Shown: positions 55,401 through 62,980 of the stretch, in pieces
Layout: the number at the start of each line of letters is the position of its first letter
Numbering within the stretch: position 1 is the stretch's first letter
Assembly: GCA_019634925.1 (NCBI GenBank)
Contig: JAHCAL010000003.1
Coordinates: 62,001-126,000, forward strand
Source of the DNA: Pseudomonadales bacterium
Lineage (GTDB): Bacteria; Pseudomonadota; Gammaproteobacteria; Pseudomonadales; Azotimanducaceae
Length of the DNA: 64,000 nt
Direction of reading: 5' to 3'
Position numbers and translations under genes: made by a program
The notes under the pieces: generated by a model
Told to the model about the DNA's origin: nothing
What the model saw: the letters and a program-made list of their open reading frames with translations, nothing else
The model's database searches: none

Positions 55401-57391
55401 TGCCGTCGAACCTGCCGCTCACGGCCATCCTGTCGAACTACCTGTCGGTGGTTCCCGGGGCCATGCAGGGTCTGGTGCGGCATCCGTTCCTGCCGGAACT
55501 GGATGGCGAACTGGTGCGGATCGACCATGACATCCCGGTTCCGCAGGAGACCGTGGAGTCGGTCGTCAGCCGTGTCCTCGCCGGCATCCTGAGCCTCGAG
55601 CGACCGGCGCCGGTCGCGCCGCGCAAGGAACGTTCCGCGCGGGACCTGCTGCGGCCGGTCCGCAGGACGCTGATCCACGCGCGCGGCTGCACGGCCGCGA
55701 AACTGATCCGCATCGCGCAGAAGAACGACATCGAGGTGGTGCTGGTCCAGTCCGACCCGGACATGGAATCCGCCTGCGTGGACCAGCTGCTGCCGCGCGA
55801 TACGCTGGTCTGCATCGGCGGCAACACGCCGGACGAGAGCTACCTGAACGCCATGAGCGTGCTGCGGGTCGCCGAGCACGAAGGTGTCGACTCGCTGCAT
55901 CCCGGCATCGGCTTCCTGTCCGAGAACGCGCAGTTCGCCGAACTCTGCCGCAGCCACGGCATCAATTTCGTCGGCCCGCCGGTGTCGAGCATGGACACGA
56001 TGGGCAACAAGTCGAACGCCATCAATACCGCGCTGCGCCTGAACGTGCCGGTGGTGCCGGGCAGCCACGGGATCCTGACCGACGTCGAGCGCGCGGCCGA
56101 GGTCGCCGAGGGCATCGGTTATCCGGTGCTGATCAAGGCCGTCCACGGCGGCGGCGGCAAAGGCATCCAGGTGGTGGAGAGCGCCGATCAGTTCCACGAG
56201 CTGTTCCACCGCGTGACCGCCGAAGCGCGGAGCGCGTTCGGCAACGGGGACGTGTACCTCGAGAAGTACGTGACGTCGCTGCGTCACATCGAGGTGCAGC
56301 TGCTGCGCGACTCGCACGGCCACTCCAAGGTGCTCGGCATCCGCGACTGCAGCGTGCAGCGCGACAAGCAGAAGGTGCTCGAGGAATCCGAGTCGACCAT
56401 GCTGCCGGAGCACCTGCGCCAGGCGGTGCTCGACTTCACGGCCGCGATCGCCGACGAGGTCGACTACATGGGCGCGGGCACCGTCGAGTTCATCTTCGAC
56501 CTCAAGGCCAACGCCGTGTATTTCATGGAAATGAACACGCGCCTGCAGGTCGAGCACCCGGTGACCGAATGGACCTCCGGCATCGACATCGTGACCCAGC
56601 AGTTCCGGATCGCATCCGGTGAATCCATCGCGCACCTCGAACCCGGGCAGAACGGCTACGCGCTCGAGGCGCGTGTCACCGCCGAGCGCGTGCAGATGGG
56701 TTCGAACGGTCGCCTGCAGTTCCGTCCTCATCCGGGCCAGATCGTCGACTGCCACTTCCCGGAGGAAGCAGGGGTCGAGATCATCGCGGCGGCGGCGCCG
56801 GGCAAGTTCGTCTCGCCGTACTACGACAGCATGATCGCGCAGGTGATCGTGCACGCCGCCGACCGCGCGAGCGGCATCGCGAAGATGCTCGAGTATCTCG
56901 GCCGCGTGCGCGTCACCGGGATCTGCACCAACATTCCGCTGCTGACCCGGATCCTCTCGGATTCGGTGTTCCGCGACGGTGTCTACGATACGAACTACCT
57001 GCCCGAGTTCCTGGCCCGCACCGATGCCCAGGCACTGATCCGCGACATCGAGGCGGCCGCCGGCGAGATGTCCGGCGGGATCGACCGGGATGCCATCCGG
57101 ATCGACGGCAGCAACGAACTCAAGGTGCTGGCGCCGGCCACCGCGATCTTCTATACGACCCCGACCCCGACCGAGCCGGACTACGTCGCGGTGGGCGACC
57201 GGATCTCGGTCCGCCATACGCTCTGTCAGCTCGAAGCGATGAAGATCTTCACGCCGCTGAAGCTTGCCGACTTCAATACGGAGTTCGAGTTGTACGAGTC
57301 GGAGCGGGAGTACGAGGTGACCCGGATCAACATGGCCACGGGGCAGCAGGTCAATGTGGGGGATCTGCTGTTCGTGGTTCGGCCGGTCTAG
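52499..57391 (+). CDS. Single-chain acyl-CoA (acetyl-CoA-type) carboxylase: CT-alpha, CT-beta, BC, biotin carrier
   Basis: The protein has 1630 residues. Residues about 80-300 are an AccA-like carboxyltransferase half (PIVTLMDTPGAD..., then GLGYSGGAI). Residues 300-830 form a long helical linker region. About 835-1035 is an AccD-like half (VCFISSGGMQ..., then GYGDCTGGAQASF). About 1045-1500 is biotin carboxylase (ATP-grasp GGGGKGIQVV, FMEMNTRLQVEHPVTE). A biotinyl domain with the lysine in EAMKIF (near 1580) ends the chain. All four activities of acetyl-CoA carboxylase are therefore in one protein, in the order alpha-beta-BC-BCCP; eukaryotic ACC is BC-BCCP-CT. It should carboxylate acetyl-CoA or a longer acyl-CoA. 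The start is a GTG with no clear ribosome site. It is divergent from moaB/thiolase/fabY. Confidence 0.88.
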   Translation: MEKQLIEGDRLYLIAENLAKDFSLFPASVSAGPLPGLLPHREILREKERLSRLDVDSYIEAVVARAEDPGRTPAPDVIRQLGRVLEEQADGPFYAATVEMDFAGERRSVGFVAQNRAVRNGVWGPQHHLAAARRASMYSQRALPIVTLMDTPGADAEEQANRDNQAHSISRLIAEMSNVDVPNVGIVFGLGYSGGAIPLAASNMILSVRDGVFSTIQPKGLANIARRLNLSWQECAKYVGLSPFELYAQGNIDGVIDYAPGETGEKLDNLRLAIVHGLMRVESRAKEFVAENPYIFEHYRQSVRRFLNPSEQLKVMQANASMKLSRNPTEYLSVFGVTFRYLRYLKVRQRIKATSTSQYGRLAEQELPQGQLAARAELERRQTFLRWIQDPDRMVYDDQLSKAWKNYHEKKLSVHDERGRIAQLLFGEPRKNYEDARLLLLSSVGVFLYNRWKADAVGNLRALKELLLRHEDIRQILRVEDLDNPKALAYALGGDARLLPFLRECFSHEGKKLLGRSGIDEKSDLYLLTQLTTELNLVITGGALAPRLGEDLGPLSRALVAAGASDMAVNRAILHERFAANIAAASSLAKPVPFSEMTVLDVLTAEDLRADFVIECENLLLFDSIYDQIIANLDSIAEEAQSRQALSRGSLAQLLDTTVNLASRGVTAGSMPLGIDQAEFGRRLRKQFNDWYLRIIRMSKGTDFFRAVEEWKKVTFPHLSDTLFVVVTHLFEGLLYSYIQSERDGKSYNGRIAPKNIGRKKDFWNRLNIAYRDLQIQNVLRKFKNQGSVGYRRFIETFFTGFEEKYSDLLSSDPCSFPGFRPAIEDALKRNVPPCGIVTGIGEFRGARGNVRVGAVISNVEFQAGSFDMASAEKFCRLLVECADQHLPVVCFISSGGMQTKEGAGALFSMAAVNDRITRFVRDHDLPVVVFGYGDCTGGAQASFVTHPLVQTYYFSGTSMPFAGQIVVPSNLPLTAILSNYLSVVPGAMQGLVRHPFLPELDGELVRIDHDIPVPQETVESVVSRVLAGILSLERPAPVAPRKERSARDLLRPVRRTLIHARGCTAAKLIRIAQKNDIEVVLVQSDPDMESACVDQLLPRDTLVCIGGNTPDESYLNAMSVLRVAEHEGVDSLHPGIGFLSENAQFAELCRSHGINFVGPPVSSMDTMGNKSNAINTALRLNVPVVPGSHGILTDVERAAEVAEGIGYPVLIKAVHGGGGKGIQVVESADQFHELFHRVTAEARSAFGNGDVYLEKYVTSLRHIEVQLLRDSHGHSKVLGIRDCSVQRDKQKVLEESESTMLPEHLRQAVLDFTAAIADEVDYMGAGTVEFIFDLKANAVYFMEMNTRLQVEHPVTEWTSGIDIVTQQFRIASGESIAHLEPGQNGYALEARVTAERVQMGSNGRLQFRPHPGQIVDCHFPEEAGVEIIAAAAPGKFVSPYYDSMIAQVIVHAADRASGIAKMLEYLGRVRVTGICTNIPLLTRILSDSVFRDGVYDTNYLPEFLARTDAQALIRDIEAAAGEMSGGIDRDAIRIDGSNELKVLAPATAIFYTTPTPTEPDYVAVGDRISVRHTLCQLEAMKIFTPLKLADFNTEFELYESEREYEVTRINMATGQQVNVGDLLFVVRPV

Positions 57392-57438
57392 CGGTCGGGT
57401 TCCTGCGTTTCCCGGAAGGTCGGAGAGCCCGGCCCGCG

Positions 57439-57580
57439 GCGGCGCCGGCCGCACGGGGCGCCGGCACTTCACCGGCGCCCCCTCCGGGGGTCCCGCCGCT
57501 CCTCAAATTGCCCCTGCGGGTCAATTTGCTCCGCGTCGCGCCGGTGCAATCGTGCCGGCGCCCCGTGCGGCCGGCGCCGC
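57439..57580. repeat. 142-bp nested inverted repeat (REP/MITE-like) in an intergenic region
   Basis: Outer arms 57439-57467 and 57552-57580 are perfect 29-base reverse complements. Inside them CACCGGCGC/GCGCCGGTG and CAAATTG/CAATTTG also pair, so the whole element folds as one long imperfect hairpin. It contains no coding frame. It fills most of the 252 bases between the carboxylase and TSUP gene ends, which converge here. It could also stop transcription from both sides. Confidence 0.88.
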
Positions 57581-57643
57581 GGCGTGATCGGCATCTCGGC
57601 GTTCGTGGACACCGTTGCGAGCGTTGACTGGGCGAGAACCTGC

Positions 57644-58411
57644 CTAGACTGATGCGTCCTGGAGAAGGCGGCGCAGGCCGTCGAGCATGCAGGCGGTGCC
57701 GAGGGCGAGGATGACCCAGCCGCTCATGCTGCGGAAGGCGGTTTCGGGAATGCGGTCGAGCAGTCGGGTGCCGATGCGTGCGCCTGCGATGGCGGCGAGG
57801 ATGGCGGCGGCGTAGAGCCACAAGGGCAGGGCGGTGGCGTTTGTGGCGACGCCTGTCAGGGCCCCATAGTAGACGACTTTCAGGACGTGTCCGATGGTCT
57901 GGGTGAGTGCCTTGCTGGCCACCACCTGGTGACGGTTCAAGGCGCTGTGCAGGTAGAAGAGGTCGAGCAGGGGGCCCGATGCGCCTGCCAGCAGCTGCGC
58001 CGTCGTGACGGTCAGGCCGCAGATCGCGCCCGTGACAGGTCGGCTAACGTCGAGTCGTTGCAGGGCGGTCGCGTCGAGCAGCGGCACCGCGCGCGCGATC
58101 CAGGGCATGGCGCCGACCAGGATCAGAACCACGGCGGGATCCGGTACCAGCAGGGTGGCAGCGAATCCGGCGACGGCCAGTGCGGTGCCTGCGAGATAAC
58201 CCGGCAATACGCGCCAGGCGACGTGGTCGCGCAGGAACCAGGCGCGCGAGCCGTTCGAGAAGGCCTGCACGGTGCCGTGCAGCACCATGGCGGTGGTGAC
58301 CGGCAGCGCGGCGACCAGGATCGCCATCAGCACGATGCCGCCTGCCATGCCCAGCACGCCGGACATGACGGCGGTCAGGAAGACGCTCGCGATCAGGATC
58401 GTGTAGAGCAT
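57644..58411 (-). CDS. TSUP family (TauE/SafE) membrane permease
   Basis: The protein has 255 residues and about eight hydrophobic helices in two similar halves (VMSGVLGMAGGIVLMAI... and GAICGLTVTTAQLLAGASGPLLDL). TSUP proteins move sulfite, sulfoacetate or other organic anions across the inner membrane; the substrate is not evident. The start at 58411 (MLYTILIASVFLTAV) is chosen over a longer frame that would run into the LysR gene. It is divergent from the LysR gene, its likely regulator. Confidence 0.88.
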   Translation of the reverse strand: MLYTILIASVFLTAVMSGVLGMAGGIVLMAILVAALPVTTAMVLHGTVQAFSNGSRAWFLRDHVAWRVLPGYLAGTALAVAGFAATLLVPDPAVVLILVGAMPWIARAVPLLDATALQRLDVSRPVTGAICGLTVTTAQLLAGASGPLLDLFYLHSALNRHQVVASKALTQTIGHVLKVVYYGALTGVATNATALPLWLYAAAILAAIAGARIGTRLLDRIPETAFRSMSGWVILALGTACMLDGLRRLLQDASV

Positions 58412-58520
58412 GCTGGTGTCCGCCGTCTCGATGGCGCGCACTCTGCCGCGCCTAGAATCATGAATAAAGAGATTGTATGGAATATGATGTCTTCTCTTTT
58501 GGAATGAGTCGGGGCGGACG
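58412..58520. promoter_or_regulatory. AT-rich divergent control region, TSUP | LysR
   Basis: Its middle is strikingly AT-rich for this window. AAAGAGA (58466-58472) and TCTCTTT (58493-58499) form an inverted repeat with 20 bases between, placed where a LysR-type operator would serve both promoters. Confidence 0.45.
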
Positions 58521-59375
58521 ATGATCGAGAACCTCGAGACGTTGGTGGTCCTGTCGAAGACCGGGACCATGATGGAAACGGCCACGGTGCTGAAGATTTC
58601 CCAGTCGGCGGTCAGCAAACGCATCGACGCGCTGGAGCGTTATTACGACCGCTCGCTGATCGAGCGGCACGGCCGGCGCGTGGTGCTGACCCATCACGGT
58701 ACCCGCCTGGTCGAGCGCGTGACGCCGCTGATCTCGGAGCTGCGCGGCGTGTTCCTCGAGGACAACGCGCTGCGCAAGGGCAAGATCATCATGGGGGTCT
58801 CGGAGGCCATTCTCGCGAGCTGGGGACCGCGGCTGTTCGCGCGGGTCCAGGAACGGATGCCGGAGGTGGAGTTCACGTTCCACGCGCAGCGTTCGCCCGT
58901 GGTGCTCGACCGGATCCGCTCGGGCGAGTACATGCTCGGAATCTGTACCGGCTCGCCCGATGCGGATACCGATCTCCTGAGCGAGGTCATCCGCCTCGAG
59001 CCGATGGTGATCGTGCCTGCAGGGCTGCGGCCGATCCGCTATCGCGTGGGCGACGTGCTGGACGTGATCACCATCGAATCGCGCTCGGGCGCCTGGCAGT
59101 CCATCGAGGACGACATGCGCAGGCTGAACCTGAAACGGCGCGTGTCGCTCGAGTCGTTCTTCTCGGTCGCGCAGATGGCGATCGCCGGATTCGGCCACGG
59201 GCTGGTGCCGCAGGGCGTGGCGCTGACGCTCGGCGTCGAGCCGGCTGCGCTGATTCCGCTGCACAAGGCGGGCCTCAACCGGCCGGTGCGGTTCGTGGCG
59301 CGCAAGTCCATGTTCTCGCAGCCGCTGGTACAGAGCTTCTACCGATCCGTGTCAGAATTGGCGGCCAGCGTCTGA
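58521..59375 (+). CDS. LysR-type transcriptional regulator
   Basis: The protein has 284 residues. The N-terminal winged helix-turn-helix (LETLVVLSKTGTMMETATVLKISQSAVSKRIDALERYYDRSLIER) is followed by a periplasmic-binding-fold effector domain. It probably controls the divergent TSUP permease and perhaps its own gene. The effector is unknown. Confidence 0.93.
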   Translation: MIENLETLVVLSKTGTMMETATVLKISQSAVSKRIDALERYYDRSLIERHGRRVVLTHHGTRLVERVTPLISELRGVFLEDNALRKGKIIMGVSEAILASWGPRLFARVQERMPEVEFTFHAQRSPVVLDRIRSGEYMLGICTGSPDADTDLLSEVIRLEPMVIVPAGLRPIRYRVGDVLDVITIESRSGAWQSIEDDMRRLNLKRRVSLESFFSVAQMAIAGFGHGLVPQGVALTLGVEPAALIPLHKAGLNRPVRFVARKSMFSQPLVQSFYRSVSELAASV

Positions 59376-59408
59376 GCACGCCGGGCCCGCAACCGACCAG
59401 GAGCCGCC

Positions 59409-60329
59409 GTGGACATCTATCTGCATCATTACCCGCCGTCACTGTTCTCCGAGAAGATCCGGCTGATGCTCGGCTACCTCGGACTGCCGTGGAAGTCGGT
59501 GATCATCCCGAGCATCATGCCGCGACCGCTCCTGATGCCGCTCTCGGGCGGGTACCGGCGCACGCCCGTGCTGCAGATCGGTGCCAACGTCTACTGCGAC
59601 TCGCGGATCATCGCGCGCGCACTCGCGCGTCATGCCGGCGACACGACGCTCTACGCCCACGGCTTCACCGCGCACCGCGTCGCCGACTGGGCCGATTCGC
59701 ACCTGTTCCAGGTGACCGTCGCGATGAACTTCTCGCCGAAAGCCGCGGCCGCGATGATGGGCAGCTTCCCGCCGGAGGAGGCCGCCGCGTTCGCGCGAGA
59801 CCGCGCGGAGTTGACCCAGGGTGCGGCCATCAGCACGCTTGCGTACGAGGCCGCGGCAGCGAGCGCCAGGCACTACCTGACCGAACTCGACGGCAGCGTG
59901 GGCAGTGCATTCCTGTTCGGAACCCGACCGTGCATCGCCGACTTTTCCGTGTACCACTGCCTCTGGTTCCTCAACAACAATCCCGTCAACGCAAAGCTGC
60001 TGGAAGATTTTCCGGCGGTGGGCGAGTGGATGGCGCGCATGGCCGCGTTCGGACATGGCCGGGTCGAAGCGGTGGACGGTGCGGCGGCCCTCGCCGGTGC
60101 CCGTGCCGAGAATCCGGAGCTGCCGGCGCTCGAGAATCGTCTGCCGGAAGGCTTCGCGCTCGGTGATCCGGTCACCGTCACGCCCGTGGACTACGGCCGC
60201 ATCCCGGTTGCTGGCCGACTGGTGGCGTGGTCCAGCGAAGAGGTGGTGATCGATCGCGAGACCGCGGAGACCGGCCGTGTGTTCGTGCACTTCCCGTCGT
60301 CCGGCTTCGAGGTCAGGCAGGCCAGCTGA
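59409..60329 (+). CDS. Glutathione S-transferase family protein with C-terminal extension
   Basis: The protein has 306 residues. A thioredoxin-like N-domain (YLHHYPPSLFSEKIRLMLGYLGLPWKSV...RRTPVLQIG, then CDSRIIARAL) and a helical GST C-domain (TRPCIADFSVYH) are followed by about 60 extra beta-rich residues. The start is a GTG. It lies 33 bases after the LysR gene. The substrate is unknown, but GST-type detoxification fits the neighbouring GFA/epoxide hydrolase theme only loosely. Confidence 0.88.
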   Translation: MDIYLHHYPPSLFSEKIRLMLGYLGLPWKSVIIPSIMPRPLLMPLSGGYRRTPVLQIGANVYCDSRIIARALARHAGDTTLYAHGFTAHRVADWADSHLFQVTVAMNFSPKAAAAMMGSFPPEEAAAFARDRAELTQGAAISTLAYEAAAASARHYLTELDGSVGSAFLFGTRPCIADFSVYHCLWFLNNNPVNAKLLEDFPAVGEWMARMAAFGHGRVEAVDGAAALAGARAENPELPALENRLPEGFALGDPVTVTPVDYGRIPVAGRLVAWSSEEVVIDRETAETGRVFVHFPSSGFEVRQAS

Positions 60330-60369
60330 TCGGCATTCCCCGCCCGCGCCGGCGGTGCCCCGAAATGAA

Positions 60370-61386
60370 TCAGGCCGCGCCTGGCTGGCACCACGCGACC
60401 AGTGCGTCGATCCAGGCGCGTCGGTCGTTCAGGCACGGCACCAGCGTGAGGTCCGCGCCGCCGGCCTCGAGGAATGTCTCGCGGCCGGCCATGCCGATCT
60501 CTTCGAGGGTTTCCAGGTTGTCGGCCACGAACGCAGGGCAGACCACGACCAGCCGGCGCACGTCGCGCGTGGGCAGGTCGGCAAGCACCTGGTCGGTGTA
60601 GGGCGTGAGCCAGGGCAGCCGCCCCAGTCGCGACTGGAAGCTCACCGACCAGCGTTCCGGTGCGAGGCCGAGCGCCTGCGCCACCAGCGTCGATGTCCGA
60701 AAACACTGGTGCCGGTAACAGGTTGCGTGCGCGGGCGACGGCGTGGTGCAGCAGTCGGGCGCCTTCAGGCAGTGACTGCCGGTCGGGTCGGCCCGGGTGA
60801 TGTGTCGCTCGGGCAGCCCGTGGTAGCTGAACAGCAGGTGATCGAACGCCGCCGGCAGGTGCGTGCGGATCAGGTCGGTCATCGCGGCAATGTAGTCCGG
60901 CCGGTCGTAGAACGGCGCCAGGGTCGCCACCCGCATGCGGGGGGCGGCGAGCTTCCGCACCCGCACGTCCGTGGTGGTCCAGGTCGAGTCGGCGAACTGC
61001 GGGTACAGCGGCACCAACAGGAGCTCGGTGACACCGGCGCGCGCGAGCGCGTCGAGAGCCTGTGCGATGGACGGCTTGCCATAGCGCATCGCGAGTTCGC
61101 AGGGCACGTCGAGCGCCGCTGCGGTCGCGGTCTGGAGCGCTGCGCTGTAGTGCAGGAGCGGAGAGCCCGTACCCGGCCCCGCGGCATCCCAGATGCTGGC
61201 ATAGGCCGCGGCGCTGCGGCGCGGGCGGAACGGCAGGATGAACGCCGACACGATCAGGCGACGGATCGGCCAGGGCGCGTCCAGCACGTAGGGATCCATG
61301 AGGAATTCGTTGAGGTAGCGCCGGACGTCGGCCACCCGGCTCGAATCCGGGGTGCCCAGGTTGACCAGCAGAATGCCTCGTGACAC
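60370..61386 (-). CDS. hemH: Ferrochelatase
   Basis: The protein has 338 residues, starting at a GTG. It has ILLVNLGTPDS, the catalytic His in LLFSYHGLPERH, CYRHQCFRTSTLVAQALG, and the Glu-rich VVVCPAFVADNLETLEEI. It inserts Fe2+ into protoporphyrin IX, the last step of protohaem synthesis. Cysteines in the DCCTTPSPAHATC region could be part of a [2Fe-2S]-type site, but I cannot confirm this. It is divergent from hisH. Confidence 0.96.
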   Translation of the reverse strand: MSRGILLVNLGTPDSSRVADVRRYLNEFLMDPYVLDAPWPIRRLIVSAFILPFRPRRSAAAYASIWDAAGPGTGSPLLHYSAALQTATAAALDVPCELAMRYGKPSIAQALDALARAGVTELLLVPLYPQFADSTWTTTDVRVRKLAAPRMRVATLAPFYDRPDYIAAMTDLIRTHLPAAFDHLLFSYHGLPERHITRADPTGSHCLKAPDCCTTPSPAHATCYRHQCFRTSTLVAQALGLAPERWSVSFQSRLGRLPWLTPYTDQVLADLPTRDVRRLVVVCPAFVADNLETLEEIGMAGRETFLEAGGADLTLVPCLNDRRAWIDALVAWCQPGAA

Positions 61387-61447
61387 TTGGAATTCCCGAC
61401 CAGAGAAACGCGCGATGATGACCGGCCCTGGGTGAATGCGTGGTCAA

Positions 61448-61472
61448 CGCATACCGGCCTGGCCGGTATGCG
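61448..61472. promoter_or_regulatory. 25-bp palindrome in the hemH-hisH divergent region
   Basis: Twelve-base arms (CGCATACCGGCC and its exact reverse complement) flank a single T. The site is 62 bases before hemH and just upstream of the hisH -35, suggesting an operator. Confidence 0.5.
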
Positions 61473-61483
61473 CGCCGCGCGTT

Positions 61484-61512
61484 TTGTGCCGGGCCGTACG
61501 TTCGGATAGTAT
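61484..61512 (+). promoter_or_regulatory. Putative hisH-hisF promoter
   Basis: TTGTGC (-35) and TAGTAT (-10) are spaced by 17 bases. The expected transcription start near 61519 leaves a short leader. Confidence 0.5.
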
Positions 61513-61554
61513 CCGCGCTCCTTCGCGATGTCATTGACCGGCTTGGGGATTCGC

Positions 61555-62172
61555 TTGGCGATCATCATCGACTACGACGCGGGCAACCTTAGGAGCGTGC
61601 AGCGCGCCTGCCGCGAAGTGGGCCTCGATGCCGAGATCTCCGCCGATCCGGACCGGCTCCGGCACGCCGAGCGAATCATCTTCCCGGGCGTGGGCGCCGC
61701 CGGTCCTGCCATGCGCAGCATCGGCGCACGCGGCATGGGCGAAGCACTCCGGGACGCAATCGGCCGCGGCATCCCCACGCTCGGCATCTGCCTCGGCCTG
61801 CAGATCTCGCTCGATCATTCCGAAGAGAACGACCAGGACACGCTGGGCCTGATCCCGGGCCAGGTGCGGCGGTTCCGGTTCGACCGGCCGGAGCTCAAGA
61901 TCCCGCACATGGGCTGGAACGAGGTGCGCGTGGTCAAGGCGCACCCGCTGCTCTCCGGCATTCGCGCGGGCGACGAATTCTACTTCGTGCACGGCTTTTA
62001 CCCGTGCCCCGACGACCCGGACGACGTGTACGCGGTGACCGACTACGAGGTCGAGTTCGCCTGCGCGCTCGGCCGCGACAACTACTTCGGCATGCAGTGC
62101 CACCCGGAGAAGAGCGGTCGGGTCGGGCTCGGCGTGCTCGAGCGTTTCGCCCGCTGGGACGGCACATGCTGA
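61555..62172 (+). CDS. hisH: Imidazole glycerol phosphate synthase subunit HisH
   Basis: This is a 205-residue class I glutamine amidotransferase. [16 protein letters not shown] marks the N-terminus, so I prefer the TTG at 61555; an in-frame ATG at 61528 would add nine residues. The catalytic Cys is in GICLGLQ (about residue 79), and the His/Glu pair in MQCHPEKS. It supplies ammonia to HisF for histidine and AICAR formation. It overlaps hisF by 7 bases. Confidence 0.94.
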   Translation: MAIIIDYDAGNLRSVQRACREVGLDAEISADPDRLRHAERIIFPGVGAAGPAMRSIGARGMGEALRDAIGRGIPTLGICLGLQISLDHSEENDQDTLGLIPGQVRRFRFDRPELKIPHMGWNEVRVVKAHPLLSGIRAGDEFYFVHGFYPCPDDPDDVYAVTDYEVEFACALGRDNYFGMQCHPEKSGRVGLGVLERFARWDGTC

Positions 62173-62945
62173 GCAAACGCGTCATCGCCTGCCTCGACGT
62201 GCGCGACGGCAAGCTCGCCAAGAGTGTCCGGTTCGTCGATACCCGCGACATCGGCGACCCCGTCGAGAAGGCGCGCGAGTACTACCTCGACGGCCTCGAC
62301 GAACTGGTGTTCTACGACATCACCGCCTCGAGCGATCGGCGTCGGATCATGCTCGACGTGGTCGAGGCCGTGGCCGCCCAGGTCTTCATCCCGCTATCGG
62401 TCGGCGGTGGTGTGCGTTCGGTGGCCGACGCCACCGACCTGCGGCTCGCCGGCGCCGAGAAAATCAACGTCAATTCCGCCGCCGTCCAGCGTCCGGCGCT
62501 GATCAGCGAGTGCGCCGAAGCGATCGGCAACCAGAACGTGGTGCTGTCGATGGACGTGCGCAGGGTCGCACCGACCGAGGTCTGTCCGAGCGGCTACGAG
62601 ATCGTGATCAACGGCGGGCGCAAGCCCATGGGCATCGACGCGCTGGCGTGGGCGCGCGAAGGCGAGCGGCTCGGCGCCGGCGAGCTGGTGGTCAACTCGA
62701 TCGACGCGGACGGCACCCGTGAAGGTTACGAACTGAACCTCACGGCAAGGATCTCCGAGGCGGTGCGGATACCGGTCGTTGCCTCGGGCGGGGCTGGCCG
62801 CCCCGAACATCTCTACGACGTACTCACCACGGGCAAGGCCGACGCGGCGCTGGTGGCCTCGATGGTGCATTTCGGTGACTACCGGGTGAGCGAACTCAAG
62901 CGCTACCTGCACGACCGGGGCCTCAAGATCCGCATGTCCTGGTAG
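62166..62945 (+). CDS. hisF: Imidazole glycerol phosphate synthase subunit HisF
   Basis: This is a 259-residue (beta/alpha)8 barrel. The catalytic Asp residues lie in ACLDVRDGK and SIDADGT, with phosphate sites GGGVRSV and [10 protein letters not shown]. It closes the imidazole ring. Compared with common HisF, the stretch [25 protein letters not shown] is somewhat divergent. The pair is isolated from other his genes in view, so a role in another amidine-forming pathway (as for some wbp/wbu-type homologues) is possible but not indicated. Confidence 0.92.
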   Translation: MLSKRVIACLDVRDGKLAKSVRFVDTRDIGDPVEKAREYYLDGLDELVFYDITASSDRRRIMLDVVEAVAAQVFIPLSVGGGVRSVADATDLRLAGAEKINVNSAAVQRPALISECAEAIGNQNVVLSMDVRRVAPTEVCPSGYEIVINGGRKPMGIDALAWAREGERLGAGELVVNSIDADGTREGYELNLTARISEAVRIPVVASGGAGRPEHLYDVLTTGKADAALVASMVHFGDYRVSELKRYLHDRGLKIRMSW

Positions 62946-62980
62946 TCGTGCCTGCTGCAGACCATTCCGGAGGAACACGC

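Noticed and set aside
52529..57472. 1647-codon open frame antisense to the fused carboxylase
   Set aside because: It is a GC-rich shadow with no recognisable domain; the sense strand carries intact enzyme motifs throughout.
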